A stretch of 64,000 nt of DNA, taken from positions 310,001-374,000 of the forward strand of contig NZ_CP009621.1 in assembly GCF_000973725.1 (NCBI RefSeq), read 5' to 3'. Positions 9,248-16,826 of this stretch are shown here, in pieces (position 1 is the first letter of the stretch; the number at the start of each line of letters is the position of its first letter). The position numbers were made by a program, and so were the translations under genes. The stretch comes from Pontibacter korlensis. GTDB taxonomy: Bacteria > Bacteroidota > Bacteroidia > Cytophagales > Hymenobacteraceae. The notes under the pieces were generated by a model. The model was given only the letters and a program-made list of their open reading frames with translations, searched no databases and had not been told where the DNA came from.

Positions 9248-10090
9248 ATGGGACAAAAAAGAAAAGTAGAGGTAGCCGTCATTTCAGACGTGCACCTGGG
9301 AACCTACGGCTGCCATGCCAAAGAGCTGCTGGCTTACCTCAAAAGCATCCAGCCCGACACACTCATCCTTAACGGCGACATTATCGACATCTGGCAGTTC
9401 AGCAAGAGCTATTGGCCTGCCTCGCACATGCGGGTGATCAAGTATCTGATGGGCCTTATCGCCAAAGGCACCAAAGTCTACTACATCACAGGAAACCATG
9501 ATGAGATGCTACGCAAGTTCACCGGGTTTCAGCTCGGCTCGTTTCAGGTGGTAAACAAACTGGTGCTGGAGCTTGACGGTAAGCGCGCCTGGATGTTTCA
9601 CGGCGACGTGTTTGACGTGACCATGCAGCATTCTAAGTGGCTGGCAAAGCTGGGAAGCCAAGGCTACGACCTGTTAATCCTGCTCAACCGCCTGGTGAAC
9701 TTCTTCTGCCTTAAGTTCAAACGCGAGAAGATACAACTGTCGCGCAACATCAAAAACCGGGTTAAAAGCGCTGTTAAGTTCATCAACAACTTTGAGAGGA
9801 CTGCTGCTGACATTGCCATTTCCAGCGGTTACGATTACGTGGTCTGCGGCCATATCCACCAGCCGGAAATGCGCGACATTTCCAATCAGCAGGGTCGCGT
9901 TACCTACCTTAACTCCGGAGACTGGATTGAGAACCTGACGGCACTCGAGTTCGACCAGGGGGAATGGCGCTTGTACCGTTTCCGGGAGGACTTGAACGCG
10001 GTGGTCATGGATGAGGAAGAGGAGCATGTACCTACAAACCTACAGCTCTTCCAGCACATGATGGTAGAATTTAACCTCCGGTCTGCGTGA
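9248..10090 (+). CDS. Calcineurin-like metallophosphoesterase, UDP-2,3-diacylglucosamine diphosphatase (LpxH)-like
   Basis: 280 residues with the full metallophosphoesterase motif set: D14-x-H16 (ISDVHLG), GD at 43-44 (LNGDIIDIW), GNHD at 82-85, the HGD at 118-120 and the C-terminal GHIH (His202/His204). The LpxH/YbbF branch is suggested by ISDVHLGTYGCHAKEL and the spacing of these blocks. That family hydrolyses a pyrophosphate bond in lipid A precursors, but the wider group includes other glycolipid and sugar phosphoesterases. The gene overlaps the next one by GTGA, so the two proteins are probably made together. The pairing with a glycosyltransferase suggests glycolipid work rather than the canonical lipid A step. 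Confidence 0.85.
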   Translation: MGQKRKVEVAVISDVHLGTYGCHAKELLAYLKSIQPDTLILNGDIIDIWQFSKSYWPASHMRVIKYLMGLIAKGTKVYYITGNHDEMLRKFTGFQLGSFQVVNKLVLELDGKRAWMFHGDVFDVTMQHSKWLAKLGSQGYDLLILLNRLVNFFCLKFKREKIQLSRNIKNRVKSAVKFINNFERTAADIAISSGYDYVVCGHIHQPEMRDISNQQGRVTYLNSGDWIENLTALEFDQGEWRLYRFREDLNAVVMDEEEEHVPTNLQLFQHMMVEFNLRSA

Positions 10091-11073
10091 GAATTCTGTA
10101 TGCTATCCAAGGCACCGGTAACGGCCACTTGACCCGGGCCATGGACATCATACCAGCCCTGCAACAACACGGTGAGGTGGAGATTCTGGTAAGCGGTTGC
10201 CAGGTAGACATTCCCCTACCCTATCCTGTCAGGTACCGCCTCAACGGCCTGGGTTTCATTTTTGGCAAGAGCGGGGGCATAGACTTCTACCGGACGTTTG
10301 CCAAGGCCCGCACACGCAGCTTCTACAGGGAGATGCGCCAGCTGCCCGTTAACGAGTATGACCTGGTGATTACAGATTTTGAGCCGGTATCGGCCTGGGC
10401 CTGTATGCTGGCCGGGAAGCATTGCGTGGGGCTGAGCAATCAGGTGGCGGTGCTCCATAAGCTGGTGCCCAAGCCCAAAGAGACAGACCACTTTGGGGCA
10501 TTTATTCTCAGAAACTACGCGCCTACCACCACCCAATATGGGTTTCACTTCGCAAGGTTCGACGACACGGTTTTCACCCCAATTATCCGCAAGCAGGTTC
10601 GGGAGCTTACAGTATCTAACCAAGGACACTACACAGTGTACCTGCCGGCCCACGACGATCAAAAAATCATAAGCAGGCTTGGTCGCTTTGAAGGAGTTGA
10701 GTGGCAAGTGTTTTCCAAGCACAACCGGCAGCCTTTCCGGCACGGGAACGTGTCGGTGCAGCCTATCCAGAATGAGGCTTTCCTGGAGAGCATGGCCTCG
10801 TCTGCCGGCGTTTTGTGCGCGGCAGGGTTTGGCACTCCTTCCGAAGCACTGTACCTACAGAAAAAGCTCATGGTCGTACCCATGAAGAGTCAATACGAGC
10901 AACAATGCAATGCGGCTGCGCTACAGCATATGGGCGTTGCCATGATCAAAAGCCTCAAGAAAAAGCACCTCCCCATCATAGGGCAATGGCTTGAGGAAGG
11001 CCAGCCGGTGCACGTAAACTACCCTGATGAAACAGCCTCCCTTGTGCAGCGTATCGTGAGTGAAAATACCTGA
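10087..11073 (+). CDS. Glycosyltransferase, GT-B fold (UDP-glucuronosyltransferase-like family)
   Basis: 328 residues starting at GTG, which overlaps the preceding stop codon. The N-terminus MRILYAIQGTGNGHLTRAMD is the classic start of the Glyco_trans_1_3 family (nucleotide-binding glycine loop plus GH). The C-terminal half carries the donor-site pattern AAGFGTPSEALYLQKKLMVV with the downstream QYEQQCNA block. No signal peptide or membrane segment is seen, so it would be a peripheral cytoplasmic enzyme. With the coupled phosphoesterase it may build or remodel a membrane glycolipid. The acceptor is unknown. Confidence 0.85.
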   Translation: MRILYAIQGTGNGHLTRAMDIIPALQQHGEVEILVSGCQVDIPLPYPVRYRLNGLGFIFGKSGGIDFYRTFAKARTRSFYREMRQLPVNEYDLVITDFEPVSAWACMLAGKHCVGLSNQVAVLHKLVPKPKETDHFGAFILRNYAPTTTQYGFHFARFDDTVFTPIIRKQVRELTVSNQGHYTVYLPAHDDQKIISRLGRFEGVEWQVFSKHNRQPFRHGNVSVQPIQNEAFLESMASSAGVLCAAGFGTPSEALYLQKKLMVVPMKSQYEQQCNAAALQHMGVAMIKSLKKKHLPIIGQWLEEGQPVHVNYPDETASLVQRIVSENT

Positions 11074-11125
11074 CTTATAACTCTAACGCAGCAGGCACTC
11101 TTCAGAGGCACTGCTGCTTTTCTAT

Positions 11126-12508
11126 ATGCCTGATACTTTAACAAACCCGGTAGCTGAAAAACCGGTATTAACACGTTCTTCATTCGGCCAGGATTTTCAA
11201 TGGGGGGTTGCCACGGCAGCCTACCAGATTGAGGGGGCGCACAGCGCAGCAGGCAAAGGGAAATCCATCTGGGATGTTTTCTCTGCCAAGAGGGGCAAGG
11301 TCAGAAAGCGCCACAACGGCAACACCGCCTGCGACTTTTTCAACCGCTTTCCTGATGACCTGCAGCTCATGCAGGCCATGGGTATTCCCAACTTCCGCTT
11401 CTCGCTTTCCTGGTCACGCTTGCTCCCACAGGGTACCGGTGAAGTGAACCAGGCAGGCCTAGACTACTACGACCGTTTGATCGACCATTGCCTGGAACTG
11501 GGCATCACTCCCTGGGTTACGCTCTACCATTGGGACCTGCCCCAGGAGCTCGAAAGAAGAGGGGGCTGGACTAACCGTGATATTCTGGGTTGGTTTGAAG
11601 AATACACTGCCCTATGTGCCCACCGCTTTGGTGACCGTGTCAAGCACTGGATGGTGCTCAACGAGCCGATGGTGTTTACCGGGGCCGGTTACTTTCTGGG
11701 GGTGCACGCTCCCGGGCGGCGCGGATTTGGTTCCTTTATACCAGCGGTTCACCACGCGGCACTCTGCCAGGCTACAGGAGGTCGCGTGCTTAAGGACATA
11801 CTGCCCAAAGCCGAAGTAGGTACCACCTTTTCCTGTTCCCATGTGGAGCCCCTCCGCCAGCAGGAGAAAGACATACAGGCGGCTATCCGGGTGGATGCCC
11901 TGCTCAACCGGCTTTTCCTGGAGCCTGCCCTGGGCTTAGGCTATCCGCTGGACGATTTAAAATTCATGCGCCGGATCGAAAAGTACATGAAGCCTGGCGA
12001 TGAGGAGGTGCTAAAACACACCTTTGACTTTATCGGCATTCAGAACTACACCCGCGAGGTTGTGAAATATGCTTTCTGGACACCTTTCATACAGGCTAAC
12101 CTGGTGCCGGCCAAGAAACGCGGGGTACCTTACACGCGCATGAACTGGGAAGTATACCCAGAGGGAATCTACCACCTGCTCCACAAGTATAGTGCCTACA
12201 GCGGCATTCCCAAGCTCATCATCACCGAGAACGGGGCCGCCTTTGCCGATGAAGTGTACCAGGGGCAGGTACACGACCCCCTGCGCGTAGACTTCCTACA
12301 GCGCTACCTCCAGCAGGTGTTGCACGCCAAGCAGGAAGGGGTTAATGTACAGGGATATTTTGTGTGGTCTTTCGTCGACAACTTTGAATGGGCTGAAGGC
12401 TATGACCCGCGGTTCGGGCTCGTACACGTAGACTTCGATACCCAGAAGCGTACCATTAAGAGCTCTGGCTATTGGTTTCAGCAATTTCTAAAGGAGAGCA
12501 GAAAGTGA
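11126..12508 (+). CDS. Glycoside hydrolase family 1 (beta-glucosidase-like)
   Basis: 460 residues, the normal GH1 length. Diagnostic elements are FQWGVATAAYQIEG at about 24-37, the TLYHWDLPQ motif at 132-140, the general acid/base glutamate E180 in LNEP, and the nucleophile E368 in ITENG. The C-terminal WSFVDNFEWAEGYDPRFGL supplies the aglycone/glycone-binding residues. There is no signal peptide, so the enzyme should be cytoplasmic and cleave beta-linked disaccharides or glycosides. It follows the glycosyltransferase by 52 bp in the same direction and may share its transcript. About 80 bp downstream begins the IS3-type element. Confidence 0.95.
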   Translation: MPDTLTNPVAEKPVLTRSSFGQDFQWGVATAAYQIEGAHSAAGKGKSIWDVFSAKRGKVRKRHNGNTACDFFNRFPDDLQLMQAMGIPNFRFSLSWSRLLPQGTGEVNQAGLDYYDRLIDHCLELGITPWVTLYHWDLPQELERRGGWTNRDILGWFEEYTALCAHRFGDRVKHWMVLNEPMVFTGAGYFLGVHAPGRRGFGSFIPAVHHAALCQATGGRVLKDILPKAEVGTTFSCSHVEPLRQQEKDIQAAIRVDALLNRLFLEPALGLGYPLDDLKFMRRIEKYMKPGDEEVLKHTFDFIGIQNYTREVVKYAFWTPFIQANLVPAKKRGVPYTRMNWEVYPEGIYHLLHKYSAYSGIPKLIITENGAAFADEVYQGQVHDPLRVDFLQRYLQQVLHAKQEGVNVQGYFVWSFVDNFEWAEGYDPRFGLVHVDFDTQKRTIKSSGYWFQQFLKESRK

Positions 12509-12638
12509 GGTTGGAGTAGTAAAGCTGACTTTGACTGATGCTATTGCCCGCTCCACATACTTTCAGGCATATTGTGCTGTAGACTTCCTTGAAAGTCGGC
12601 CATTGTAAAGTTACAAAAACCTATAACTTTATAATGGA

Positions 12639-12880
12639 ATGAAAAAGACACGCTTCACAGAATCACAAATCATCAAGGCCCTCAAGGAGCACGAGAGCTC
12701 TGTCGGGAACTTGGGATCACCACCGCTGCCTTCTACAAGTGGCGCCAGCGCTACGCAGGACTGGAAGTCAAAGAACTAAAGCGGATGAAGGAATTGGAGG
12801 AGGAGAACGCTCGCCTCAAGAAGATGTTCGCCGAGCTCTCGCTGGTGCACCACGCCCTCAAGGACGCTGTGGAAAAAAAG
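12639..12880 (+). pseudogene. IS3-family OrfA (helix-turn-helix), internally deleted
   Basis: The frame opens MKKTRFTESQIIKALKEHES and then loses register at about 12700. The expected continuation (CRELGITTAAFYKWRQRY, then LKRMKELEEENARLKKMFAE) lies in another frame. The missing residues between KEHES and CRELG fit a deletion of some 20-30 bp that removed part of the first helix-turn-helix. The leucine-zipper part and the 3' A7G slippery run (12873-12880), used by these elements for programmed frameshifting into OrfB, remain. The IS110 element sits immediately after that run. Confidence 0.8.
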
Positions 12881-12936
12881 GTACTGTCTTGAAAGTCAAG
12901 AATTTTAGTTGCATTTTTCTTATCTGTTCCTTATCT

Positions 12937-14145
12937 TTAGTCTACCTGAAAGAGAGCTCCCGGGCCGACTGGTAGGGGAAGTTCATCTTGTGTAGCCCTG
13001 GCCTGAGCCGGGGCTATTTCTTTTTCCCCTGTCCCTGGCTCCGTTTCTTCTGTTATTGCGTCTTTGTCAGCTTCGCTGACACCTGAAAGAGAGGCTCCGG
13101 CCTCCTGGATGAGGTTGTTGTTTTCAGTTTCCTCCTGCTTTTGCCCATACTGCGGGTCAAAGGCCTGGTTCCTTTTCCAGAGGGTGTAGATGAGCACGAG
13201 CAGCTTCTTTTGCACGGCCACGTAAGCCACCATCTTCCTCTTTCCCTTGCCTGTCAGGCGCTCATACAGGGCCCGGCAGACGGGCACCTTGCGGCTCACG
13301 GCATTGAGTGCCGGCATATGCAGTATGCGCCTGATATGGCTATTGCCCTGCTTAGAGATCTTCTCTCGGCCCACCCTGTTGCCCGACTGGTTCTCCACCA
13401 CGTCATAGCCGGCGTAGCTGACCAGCTGCTTGTGGCTGGTGAACAGGGCAAAGCCGTTGGTCTCGGCCACCAACGTGGCCGCTGTCAGCAGGCCTACTCC
13501 CGGAATAGTAGTGATTTTCTGTATCCGCTCCTCCAGCTGCGCATCGGCCTGCAGGGTGGCCTTGATCTCCCGGGCGATCTGCTGCAGCTGCGCCTCGTAG
13601 AGCTGCAGGGTTTTGTTAAGCCTTCGCTGCGTGCCCTTGCCGGGCAGCATGGCGTGGGACTCGGCGTGGAGGCGATTGATAGCCTCTGTTCGCATCAGCT
13701 GCACCTGCTCATGCTCCCTGGTAAGCTTGCGCAACAGGTAGAGCTGGGGGCTCATCGGCTGCCAGGGCGCCAGGTGCCGTTCCGCGCCCATGTGGGCCAG
13801 GGCCTTGGCGTCGATCCGGTCGTTCTTGGACTTGTGGCCCAGGCTCTGGGCAAACTTCCTGGCCCGGTTGGGCAGCATCACTACTACCTGGCGACCCTGC
13901 TGGTGCAGCCGCCAGGCCAGGTTCTCGTAGTACACCCCGGTGGCCTCCATGATAAAGACGAGCTGCGCTTGCGGGTTTTCCCATTTGCCCGCCCAGCGGC
14001 TGAACTCAGCAAAGCCTGTGGGGGTGTTGGCAAATTGGCGTGTGGCTTTCACCACCACCCGGTGCTCTGCTGTGAGCACCGAGAAGCAGGCGTCGAACTT
14101 GTCCTTGGCGATGTCGGCGCTCACTGATTGCTTGAGGATCATCAT
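12937..14145 (-). CDS. IS110-family DEDD recombinase (Tnp), intact
   Basis: 402 residues. The N-terminal RuvC-like domain has the DEDD set: D11 (VSADIAKDKFDA), E67 (IMEATGVYYE), D109 and D112 (KNDRIDAKALA). A coiled-coil middle follows at about 135-215. The C-terminal Transposase_20 domain has TTIPGVGLLTAA, SYAGYDVVENQSG and ISKQGNSHIRR, where the serine used for strand exchange is expected. After about residue 335 there is an unusual acidic, Glu/Ala/Pro-rich tail of about 65 residues with no family counterpart. The start has two ATGs in a row; the first is given. The frame is uninterrupted, so the element may still be active. Confidence 0.93.
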   Translation of the reverse strand: MMILKQSVSADIAKDKFDACFSVLTAEHRVVVKATRQFANTPTGFAEFSRWAGKWENPQAQLVFIMEATGVYYENLAWRLHQQGRQVVVMLPNRARKFAQSLGHKSKNDRIDAKALAHMGAERHLAPWQPMSPQLYLLRKLTREHEQVQLMRTEAINRLHAESHAMLPGKGTQRRLNKTLQLYEAQLQQIAREIKATLQADAQLEERIQKITTIPGVGLLTAATLVAETNGFALFTSHKQLVSYAGYDVVENQSGNRVGREKISKQGNSHIRRILHMPALNAVSRKVPVCRALYERLTGKGKRKMVAYVAVQKKLLVLIYTLWKRNQAFDPQYGQKQEETENNNLIQEAGASLSGVSEADKDAITEETEPGTGEKEIAPAQARATQDELPLPVGPGALFQVD

Positions 14146-14169
14146 GGCCTAGAAATTAAAAGGTGTAAC

Positions 14170-14400
14170 AAAGACTTGAAACCCGTTGCCCTCCCCACTG
14201 CTTTTCTCATGGTCTTATGCCAGATCATCTCCTGTGACCAGATGTCCGTAAGTACTGTTCCGCCTCAAGGGAAGAAGCAGGCAGGGTGGAACTTCCTTTT
14301 TTTCTGTATCACCCAAGGTGTACTTGCTTTAGGGCATTCTTGCCATCCTGCCTGTGGTTCCTTTTGTTCTTACTTGTATTTTCCCTACTGGATTCAAAGA
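14170..14400 (-). ncRNA. Predicted bridge RNA of the IS110-family element
   Basis: This is the non-coding left end of the element, read on the transposase strand. A GGGUG/CACCC stem closes a loop (about 14287-14315) containing UACAG followed by a run of A and AAAG. UACAG equals the target bases left of the CT core. GAAAAAAAG is complementary to the target bases starting at the core. Further 3' (14252-14258) the RNA reads ACAGUAC, identical to the element's right end next to the core. Target loop first and donor loop second is the IS621 order. The exact RNA ends and the right donor guide are not resolved. Confidence 0.6.
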
Positions 14401-14406
14401 TATGAG

Positions 14407-15234
14407 CTGTAGGGCTCGGGCGAGAAGAAGGCGCTGGTGGGGTTATGGTAGAGGAGCACGGGGTGAGCGTGCGTCAGGCTTGCAGGGCAGCGGGTGTAGC
14501 CAGAAGCACCTATGAGTACAGACCAAAAGAGAAAGACGACAGCCTCATCGCCCAGGAGCTGCAACTGTTGGTGGAGAAGCACCCGGCCATCGGCTTCTGG
14601 CAATGCTTCCATAGGATCAGGAGGAAGGGCCACGGCTGGAATCACAAGCGGGTGTACAGGGTCTACAGCCAACTGAGATTAAACATCCGCAGGAGGCACA
14701 AAAAGCGGCTGCCGGCCTGCGTGAAGCAGGCTTTGTTCCAGCCGGAGAAGATCAACCAGGTCTGGTCGGTGGACTTCATGAGTGACAGCCTCTGGGACGG
14801 CCGTAAGTTCCGGCTCCTCAACATCGTCGATGACTATAACCGGGAGATCCTCTCCATGGAGGCGGATCTCTCGATCCCGGCTCTTCGGCTGATACGGGTG
14901 CTCCGGGTACCTCAAAGAGTTCAGAGGGCTGCCGGAGATGATCCGGGTGGACAACGGGCAGGAGTTCATCTCCCAAAAGCTCGAGGACTGGTGCAAGGAG
15001 AACAAGGTGCGGCTGGTGTTCATCCAACCCGGCAAGCCCATGCAGAACGCCCACATCGAGCGCTGCAACGGCAGCATCAGAAGGGAGCTGCTCAACGCCT
15101 ACGTGTTCAAAACGCTATCAGAGGTGCGCCAGAAGGCCGAGGAGTGGATGGAGGACTACAACCACCACCGGCCGCATCAGGCGCTGAACTTCAGAACGCC
15201 GGTGGAATTATTGGAGGAGCTCACAAACCACTAA
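14407..15234 (+). pseudogene. IS3-family OrfB (DDE transposase), frameshifted
   Basis: From MVEEHGVSVRQACRAAGVAR (14445) the frame reads a normal IS3 integrase core: WSVDFMSD with the first catalytic Asp, then NIVDDYNREIL. At about 14905 it shifts. The rest lies in another frame (VDNGQEFISQKLEDW with the second Asp, then HIERCNGSIRREL with the Glu), ending LEELTNH at 15234. Upstream, GEKKALVG is in yet another register relative to MVEEHG. All three catalytic residues survive in DNA but not in one frame, so the protein is dead. Confidence 0.85.
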
Positions 15235-15282
15235 ACTGTCAGATAAACTCCGACTTTTGATTAACAATTACGTTTCAAATTA

Positions 15283-15321
15283 GCAAGAAACCCGCTATTG
15301 CTTATACATATTGTTAGCGGT
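15283..15321 (-). repeat. attC-like site at the end of cassette A, truncated
   Basis: The inverse core ACCGCTAAC (read on the minus strand, 15321-15313) lies 14 bp after the DUF1761 stop and matches the 5' core of the same unit. The first arm follows (AATATGTATAAGC), but the second half is missing; the IS3 remnant begins about 20 bp away. Confidence 0.55.
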
Positions 15322-15335
15322 TCGGCTTTTTTCAT

Positions 15336-15755
15336 TCAGTTTGATATTGCGTAAATTATTAGTGTTAATAAAATTATTCCTAATGCTTGAGCTGTTCCTG
15401 TTATTGCTCCAAAAGTTAAAGGTTTTTTCATTATAGGAATTACAGAGGTTGTAAAAACAACTGCCGTAGCAATCCCGAATCCTATCAATATCCCAAGTCT
15501 TAATGCATCATTGTATGAATTTGCGATTGTAAGCTTCAACAGAATGGCGATTACAACTGTAGTAACGCAACAAGATACTAAAGGCACTATGTAATAAATG
15601 TTGGTTTCTTTCCAATTTTCAGGTCTTTGAAATCCCATCGCTTCTTCCCACTTTTTACCGAAAGCAAATTGCCGGTGCCAAATACCACAAAATACACAAT
15701 AGAATATTGTCCCAACTGCAATAGCGACCCAATTAAGTTCTGTTATTATCTCCAT
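15336..15755 (-). CDS. DUF1761 family membrane protein (cassette-borne)
   Basis: 139 residues with four hydrophobic segments (about 5-25, 50-72, 85-105 and 118-137). The DUF1761 hallmarks are WHRQFAFGKKWEEAMGF after the first helix and the glycine-rich third helix (LGILIGFGIATA). The function of the family is unknown. It starts 4 bp after the upstream DUF6157 gene ends, so the two are co-transcribed and belong to one cassette. Codon use is AT-rich compared with chromosomal neighbours, which suggests acquisition. Confidence 0.85.
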   Translation of the reverse strand: MEIITELNWVAIAVGTIFYCVFCGIWHRQFAFGKKWEEAMGFQRPENWKETNIYYIVPLVSCCVTTVVIAILLKLTIANSYNDALRLGILIGFGIATAVVFTTSVIPIMKKPLTFGAITGTAQALGIILLTLIIYAISN

Positions 15756-15759
15756 TGGG

Positions 15760-16170
15760 CTATTTCCTGGATTTCATTGCTTTCACTTTTTTAATTTCCG
15801 TGTCCGCTAAGAATTTTTGATAATCGTCTGTTTCCATTCCAAAAAGCGCCACCTTCCCGTTACTGTCGCTATGAATGCCAAAACCGTAAGTTTTGGTCAA
15901 AGGGGAAGCTCGGAAGCAAGGTTGTCCATTTGAGAAAAACTGATCTCGTGCTTGTTTATATTCGGATTTTGTCAATTCCTTTCTGTCAGCAAACACCTGA
16001 AAGAAAACATCATCAGAAGTGAATTTATAGGGATTTTTTGCAATCATTTCGTATTGCATTTCCGCAACAGTCTTTTTGTCTTTTGTTGGTGGTTTAGTTC
16101 CACTGTCAGCTTTTGTGTCGTCCGCAACTTCAATAAAAGTGTCAAAATAGTTTGTAGAATGTATTTTCAT
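15760..16170 (-). CDS. DUF6157 family protein (cassette-borne)
   Basis: 136 residues, soluble, without a signal peptide. Recognisable family features are the N-terminal STNYFDTFIEVADDTKADSG, KKTVAEMQYEMIAKNPYKF, SDDVFFQVFADR, and the C-terminal GQPCFRASPLTKTYGFGIH. I assign DUF6157 from memory of this pattern. No biochemical role is known to me. It is the first gene of cassette A; its 5' core site lies 40 bp upstream of the ATG, leaving little room for a separate promoter. Confidence 0.75.
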   Translation of the reverse strand: MKIHSTNYFDTFIEVADDTKADSGTKPPTKDKKTVAEMQYEMIAKNPYKFTSDDVFFQVFADRKELTKSEYKQARDQFFSNGQPCFRASPLTKTYGFGIHSDSNGKVALFGMETDDYQKFLADTEIKKVKAMKSRK

Positions 16171-16209
16171 TTCGTTGTCGCTTTAATTCTTTTTGGTCGT
16201 TTTTAGCTG

Positions 16210-16277
16210 ACCGCTAACGTTTAGTACAAAAGGTGAGCGAGGCTTAGGCGAAGCTTAACTTTTGTGCCGTGTTGGGG
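16210..16277 (-). repeat. attC-like site between cassettes B and A
   Basis: 68 bp imperfect palindrome. Outer parts: ACCGCTAAC at 16210-16218 (core of cassette A) and GTTGGGG at 16271-16277 (inverse core of cassette B). Inner stem: GTACAAAAG 16224-16232 against CTTTTGTGC 16259-16267 with one wobble. The layout of outer R boxes, inner L arms and a variable middle is that of an attC site. The outer boxes deviate from the strict RYYYAAC/GTTRRRY consensus. Confidence 0.65.
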
Positions 16278-16287
16278 AGAGCTTTTC

Positions 16288-16764
16288 TTATTTCAGCTTA
16301 TTCACGTGAATTTCTAAAAATCCAATTCCTGTATCTTCTACTTCTTCCAAGTACCCTTCTTTCATGATGAAACATGATTGAGTGAAGTATTCTTTCTGCT
16401 TAGGATTGTCGCTGGCGGTGATAAAGAGGGTATCTGATTTCAAGTAATAGGTTCCAGCTGATTTTACTTCTCTGAATCCACCAATTTCAAATGTCTTATC
16501 TTCATAAAGCTTTAGTACTATGCCGCCGATTGATGCTTCTCTGGAAGCAACTAAAACTTCTTTCTTGTTTTCAGAATTATAAGAGAAGAACAGTTCTTCC
16601 GCTACTATTAATAAACTTAATGATAATACCGCAGAAGCAAAAGATATAGCTGCATTTCTTAGCGTTGCTTTTCTTCTTTTTATCAGAAAGCCTAATAGAA
16701 ATATTAAAGTTAGTATGAGACCAACTGCCATTATTAATATCACTATTATTGAAGCTATTTCCAT
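16288..16764 (-). CDS. Two-helix membrane protein of unknown function (cassette-borne)
   Basis: 158 residues. The first membrane helix is at about 4-27, followed by a basic loop (KRRKATLRN). The second is at about 37-57. Then comes a soluble domain of about 100 residues, rich in beta-strand-like stretches (GGIVLKLYEDKTFEIGGF, GTYYLKSDTLFITAS), which would lie outside the cytoplasm if both helices span. I do not recognise the family; similar short lipocalin-like tails occur in Bacteroidota surface proteins. It is the sole gene of cassette B, with cassette cores 10 bp after the stop and 12 bp before the start. Confidence 0.7.
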   Translation of the reverse strand: MEIASIIVILIMAVGLILTLIFLLGFLIKRRKATLRNAAISFASAVLSLSLLIVAEELFFSYNSENKKEVLVASREASIGGIVLKLYEDKTFEIGGFREVKSAGTYYLKSDTLFITASDNPKQKEYFTQSCFIMKEGYLEEVEDTGIGFLEIHVNKLK

Positions 16765-16826
16765 ACTTTAAGTTTACCCCAACGGTTGGGCTAAAAAGCG
16801 TTTAAATGATTTTTAGCTTTTGTGCT

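Larger units (their letters stand above)
12881..14406 (-). mobile_element. IS110-family insertion sequence (no terminal inverted repeats)
   Basis: The boundaries come from rejoining the interrupted IS3: removing 12881-14406 restores a continuous A7G-CTGTAG. Both junctions share the dinucleotide AG (CT on the transposase strand), the same core as IS621. The element is about 1.53 kb. It has a long non-coding left end (14146-14406, upstream of the transposase) and a short right end (12881-12936), as in the IS110 group. It is inserted antiparallel to the IS3 genes. Confidence 0.85.
12590..15260 (+). mobile_element. IS3-family insertion sequence, decayed and interrupted by an IS110-family element
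   Basis: The two ends carry an imperfect inverted repeat of 11 bp (left 12589-12599, right 15250-15260; AAAGTCGG is common to both). The order is orfA at 12639-12880, an inserted IS110 element at 12881-14406, then the orfB region at 14407-15234. The intact element would be about 1.15 kb. orfA has a short deletion and orfB has at least one frameshift, so it cannot move by itself. I could not define a target duplication. Confidence 0.8.

Noticed and set aside
13141-14127. 328-codon plus-strand frame opposite the IS110 recombinase
   Set aside because: It is an antisense shadow of the intact recombinase, with no domain of its own; high GC in the element keeps the opposite frame open.
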